Source of the DNA: an uncultured Collinsella sp.
GTDB lineage: Bacteria; Actinomycetota; Coriobacteriia; Coriobacteriales; Coriobacteriaceae
DNA: 64,000 nucleotides
Assembly: GCA_900758375.1 (NCBI GenBank)
Contig: CAAERJ010000042.1
Coordinates: 23,201 to 87,200 of the forward strand
Direction: 5' to 3'
Shown here: one piece after another, positions 62,102-64,000 of the stretch
Numbering within the stretch: position 1 is the first letter of the stretch
Layout of the letters: each line of letters begins with the position of its first letter
The notes under the pieces: generated by a model
Database searches by the model: none
What the model saw: the letters and a program-made list of their open reading frames with translations, nothing else
What the model was told of the DNA's origin: nothing
Translations under genes and position numbers: made by a program

Positions 62102-62740
62102 ATGGCGTTCGACTTTAAGAAGGAATGCAAGGAGCTCTACAAACCTGCAAGCAAGCCGAGTATCGTAACTGTCCCGCCTATGAGCTACGTTGCCGTTCGC
62201 GGAAAGGGCGACCCAAATACCGAAGGTGGCGAGTATCAAAACGCCCTGCCGCTGCTTTACGGCATCGCCTATACCGTCAAGATGTCGAAGAAAGGCTCAA
62301 GGAGTATCGAGGGCTATTTCGACTTTGTGGTACCGCCGCTCGAGGGTTTCTGGTGGCAAGACTCCCCGAGCGGCGACATCGACTATGTACGCAAGGACGA
62401 TTTCAACTTTATCTCGTGCATCCGCCTGCCCGATTTCGTCACCCAAGATGACTTTGACTGGGCGGTCGCGGAAGCCACGACCAAAAAGAAACTGGACTTT
62501 TCTGCCGTCGAGCTGCTTAAAGTTGACGAGGGCCTCTGCGTTCAATGCATGCACACCGGGCCCTACGACAACGAACCGGCGACCGTAAACGCTATGCATG
62601 AATTAATGACCGAGCAGGGCTATGTCCCCGACTTCTCAGACTCCCGTTTACATCACGAAATCTATCTCTCCGATCCACGCAAATGTGCACCGGAGAAACT
62701 TAAGACTGTGGTTCGTCATCCTATCAAGCGCGCTGAATAG
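62102..62740 (+). CDS. GyrI-like small-molecule-binding protein
   Basis: 212 residues of the GyrI-like/COG4832 group: PPMSYVAVRGKGDPNTEGGEY near residue 22, LEGFWWQD near 80 and MHTGPYDNEPATV near 145. The fold binds small molecules or protects gyrase (SbmC/GyrI); some relatives hydrolyse cyclopropanoids. The LexA-type box upstream suggests SOS control, as known for E. coli sbmC. AAAGGCGG precedes the ATG. Confidence 0.88.
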   Translation: MAFDFKKECKELYKPASKPSIVTVPPMSYVAVRGKGDPNTEGGEYQNALPLLYGIAYTVKMSKKGSRSIEGYFDFVVPPLEGFWWQDSPSGDIDYVRKDDFNFISCIRLPDFVTQDDFDWAVAEATTKKKLDFSAVELLKVDEGLCVQCMHTGPYDNEPATVNAMHELMTEQGYVPDFSDSRLHHEIYLSDPRKCAPEKLKTVVRHPIKRAE

Positions 62741-62911
62741 CGTGGAGCGTCATTTCACGCGCTAGGTTTTAAGCCAGCCAACCAGCCGCCTCCTGGGCCG
62801 TCCGGTAATTATCTTGACGCGGCCCGTCGCATCTTATAAGTTTGTTTTGCTAAAGCTGGAAAGCCTCTCAACGATGCGCAACTCCAGCTCTTTTTCTATC
62901 AAGAGGCTTAA

Positions 62912-63052
62912 ATGAAATACCAGAAGTCGTGGATATCCATCAACGAACAGATAGCACTATTGACAGAAAACAAGGGTCTTAAGTGCTCTAATCAAAGCGA
63001 ACTCGAGCGAGCTTTGGTCGAAGTCGGCTACTACAGGCAAAGTACTCGAGCG
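62912..63052 (+). pseudogene. 5' remnant of an Abi-family gene
   Basis: ATG 62912 starts MKYQKSWISINEQIALLTEN and continues with ...LVEVGYYRQS, then loses similarity and runs antisense into ogt. The pattern (basic start, EQI-LL, hydrophobic-x-x-YYR) is that of the N-terminus of Abi_2 (AbiD/AbiF) abortive-infection proteins, which are normally about 300 residues. A truncated relic of phage defence; AT-richer than its neighbours. Identification rests on about 45 residues. Confidence 0.55.
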
Positions 63053-63631
63053 TTACTCCTCGTACGCGCCCTCAAGCCGCAGCAGCCACTCCTTGCGATC
63101 AAGCCCGCCGGCATATCCGTTGAGCGATCCGTCGGCCGCCACCACGCGATGGCACGGCACGATAATCGAAATGGGATTACGCGCGACTGCGGCCCCCACG
63201 GCACGGGGAGACACAACGGGCGTTTCATTTCCCGGTACACGATGTCGAGCCGCAACACGCTGGGCGATCTCGCCATACGTAGCGACCTCGCCACGCGGAA
63301 TAGAAAGCAGCTCGTACCAAACTTCACGCTGAAACGCCGTACCAATCAAATGCAACGGCGGCGTAAACCGAGGTTCCTGCCCTGCAAAATAAGCATTCAG
63401 CCAAGCCCACGAACGCTCAAGCACCGAAGAGGCCGCACCATTTGCGGGACTTACCGACGACATGCCACCAGCACCGGAAACTGCATCGGCGCCTTCAACA
63501 TGTTCGGGATCTTCTTTGAGAAGCGTGGAGCCAAAGTGCTCCTGTCCCTCAAACCAAAGCCCCGTCAGACCGCGGCCATCAGCGGCAAGCAAGATTTCGC
63601 CCAAAGGCGAGGCAAATGTCGTCGTGACCAC
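63053..63631 (-). CDS. ogt: methylated-DNA-protein cysteine methyltransferase
   Basis: 192 residues. Suicide repair enzyme that takes the methyl group from O6-methylguanine. The active site IIVPCHRVVAADGSLNGYAGG near residue 155 is canonical, and FQREVWYELLSIPRGEVATYG is the DNA-binding helix region. A Ser/Gly/Ala-rich insert (about 45-70) is unusual. Single gene on the minus strand. Confidence 0.95.
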   Translation of the reverse strand: MVTTTFASPLGEILLAADGRGLTGLWFEGQEHFGSTLLKEDPEHVEGADAVSGAGGMSSVSPANGAASSVLERSWAWLNAYFAGQEPRFTPPLHLIGTAFQREVWYELLSIPRGEVATYGEIAQRVAARHRVPGNETPVVSPRAVGAAVARNPISIIVPCHRVVAADGSLNGYAGGLDRKEWLLRLEGAYEE

Positions 63632-63690
63632 CAGCGGCTCCTTTCAAAACTCCGCAACATAATACCGCGAATTGTGCAGACAACCCCAAT

Positions 63691-63843
63691 CGACCCCAAA
63701 GTCGCCCAAGGCAGCAGGCGCGTAGCGCCGCAGCTGCCGCACGACCCCAAAGTCCCCGCAGGCAGCAGGCGCAACGCGCCTCAGCTGCCGGCCGCGCCCC
63801 ACAGTCCCCAAAGGCGGCAGGCGCAAAGCGCCGAGGCCGCCGC
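63691..63843. repeat. three tandem 51-bp hairpin units
   Basis: Units start at 63691, 63742 and about 63793 with CGACCCCAAAGTC or close variants. Each contains GGCAGCAGGCGC-(3-5 nt)-GCGCC-GCTGCC, so each folds into a stem. It lies upstream of ogt with no gene seen in it. Confidence 0.7.
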
Positions 63844-64000
63844 CGGGGCCAGGGCCCGCAACGACCACGTGCCCTCACATCAGCCCAGCGGCCCCAGCCA
63901 ACAACGGCCCCATCGCAGGCCGCTCGCAGCCGAGTCACCGCAGGCGGGGGCCGGGCTTAGTTTTCAGAACACTCCGCAGACCAGTGTGGCGCCTTGTCCG
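63844..64000. other. window end, no gene assigned
   Basis: GC-rich, ending CTTAGTTTTCAGAACACTCC. A minus-strand frame reading ...GATLVCGVF-stop could be the end of a gene lying beyond the window, but eleven codons do not allow a call. Confidence 0.3.

Noticed and set aside
1..64000. tRNA, rRNA, riboswitch, prophage or replication origin
   Set aside because: No cloverleaf, rRNA segment, recognisable aptamer, phage structural gene, integrase or DnaA-box cluster was seen.

Overview
The window is high-GC, densely coded bacterial DNA. Gene content and style point to an anaerobic Coriobacteriia member, probably Collinsella or a close relative. The pointers are an AmaP/DUF2273/Asp23 operon, a giant 2-hydroxyacyl-CoA dehydratase activase fusion, the MEP pathway enzyme Dxs, PII/Amt, a SEC-C methionine aminopeptidase and many intergenic palindromes. 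The organism call is inference from recall, not a database search.

Layout. 1-2.0 kb: groEL (3' end cut) and groES on the minus strand. 2.5-5.8 kb: divergent amidohydrolase and M20 amidohydrolase. 5.9-16.4 kb: mostly minus-strand housekeeping genes (zinc-ribbon membrane protein, YitT, the amaP-DUF2273-asp23 operon, yebC, a large glycan-type membrane protein, lgt, NifU-like, dCMP deaminase, coaX). 16.7-19.7 kb: OPT transporter and DUF389 protein. 20.8-26.2 kb: an AT-richer island lying between a decayed fragment and the full copy of the dehydratase-activase gene. 26.3-31.8 kb: the activase gene and its TetR regulator. 31.9-32.3 kb: a candidate type I toxin-antitoxin locus. 32.3-38.8 kb: HAD phosphatase, glnK-amt, a PF06541/HD operon and dxs. 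39.2-43.6 kb: a complete polar amino-acid ABC importer plus a GATase-like hydrolase. 43.7-47.1 kb: an ABC-2 exporter with an XRE/DUF2975 pair. 47.3-49.6 kb: Hpt and a GGDEF-REC-HD-GYP regulator. 49.8-57.8 kb: hydrolases, a radical SAM enzyme, map, a 2-hydroxyacid dehydrogenase, an M18 aminopeptidase, an Ntn hydrolase and pfk. 58.4-61.8 kb: a MacB-like ABC pair. 62-63.6 kb: a GyrI-like gene under a LexA-type box, an Abi gene remnant and ogt.

The most notable system is in the island. Two adjacent small genes, both absent from ordinary ORF calls, encode 56- and 54-residue peptides with 7 and 6 cysteines. They share the opening M-[DE]-[WY]-I-Q and the ending C-G-x-x-x-S. They are followed by a SPASM radical SAM maturase (split by one extra T in a T7 tract), an ABC exporter and a degenerate CPBP membrane protein. 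A LysR regulator is divergent. This looks like an undescribed Cys-rich RiPP cluster.

The second system is a 41-residue membrane peptide with a basic tail. Its 3' end overlaps a convergent, promoter- and terminator-bearing RNA. A LexA-like box covers the toxin promoter, and a hairpin appears to mask its ribosome site.

The intergenic space is rich in palindromes. At least a dozen hairpins with different arms carry the same GGGACAGG/GGGACGGG-type core, which suggests REP-like elements. There are also five large nested palindromes and a three-unit 80-bp array upstream of the amino-acid importer.
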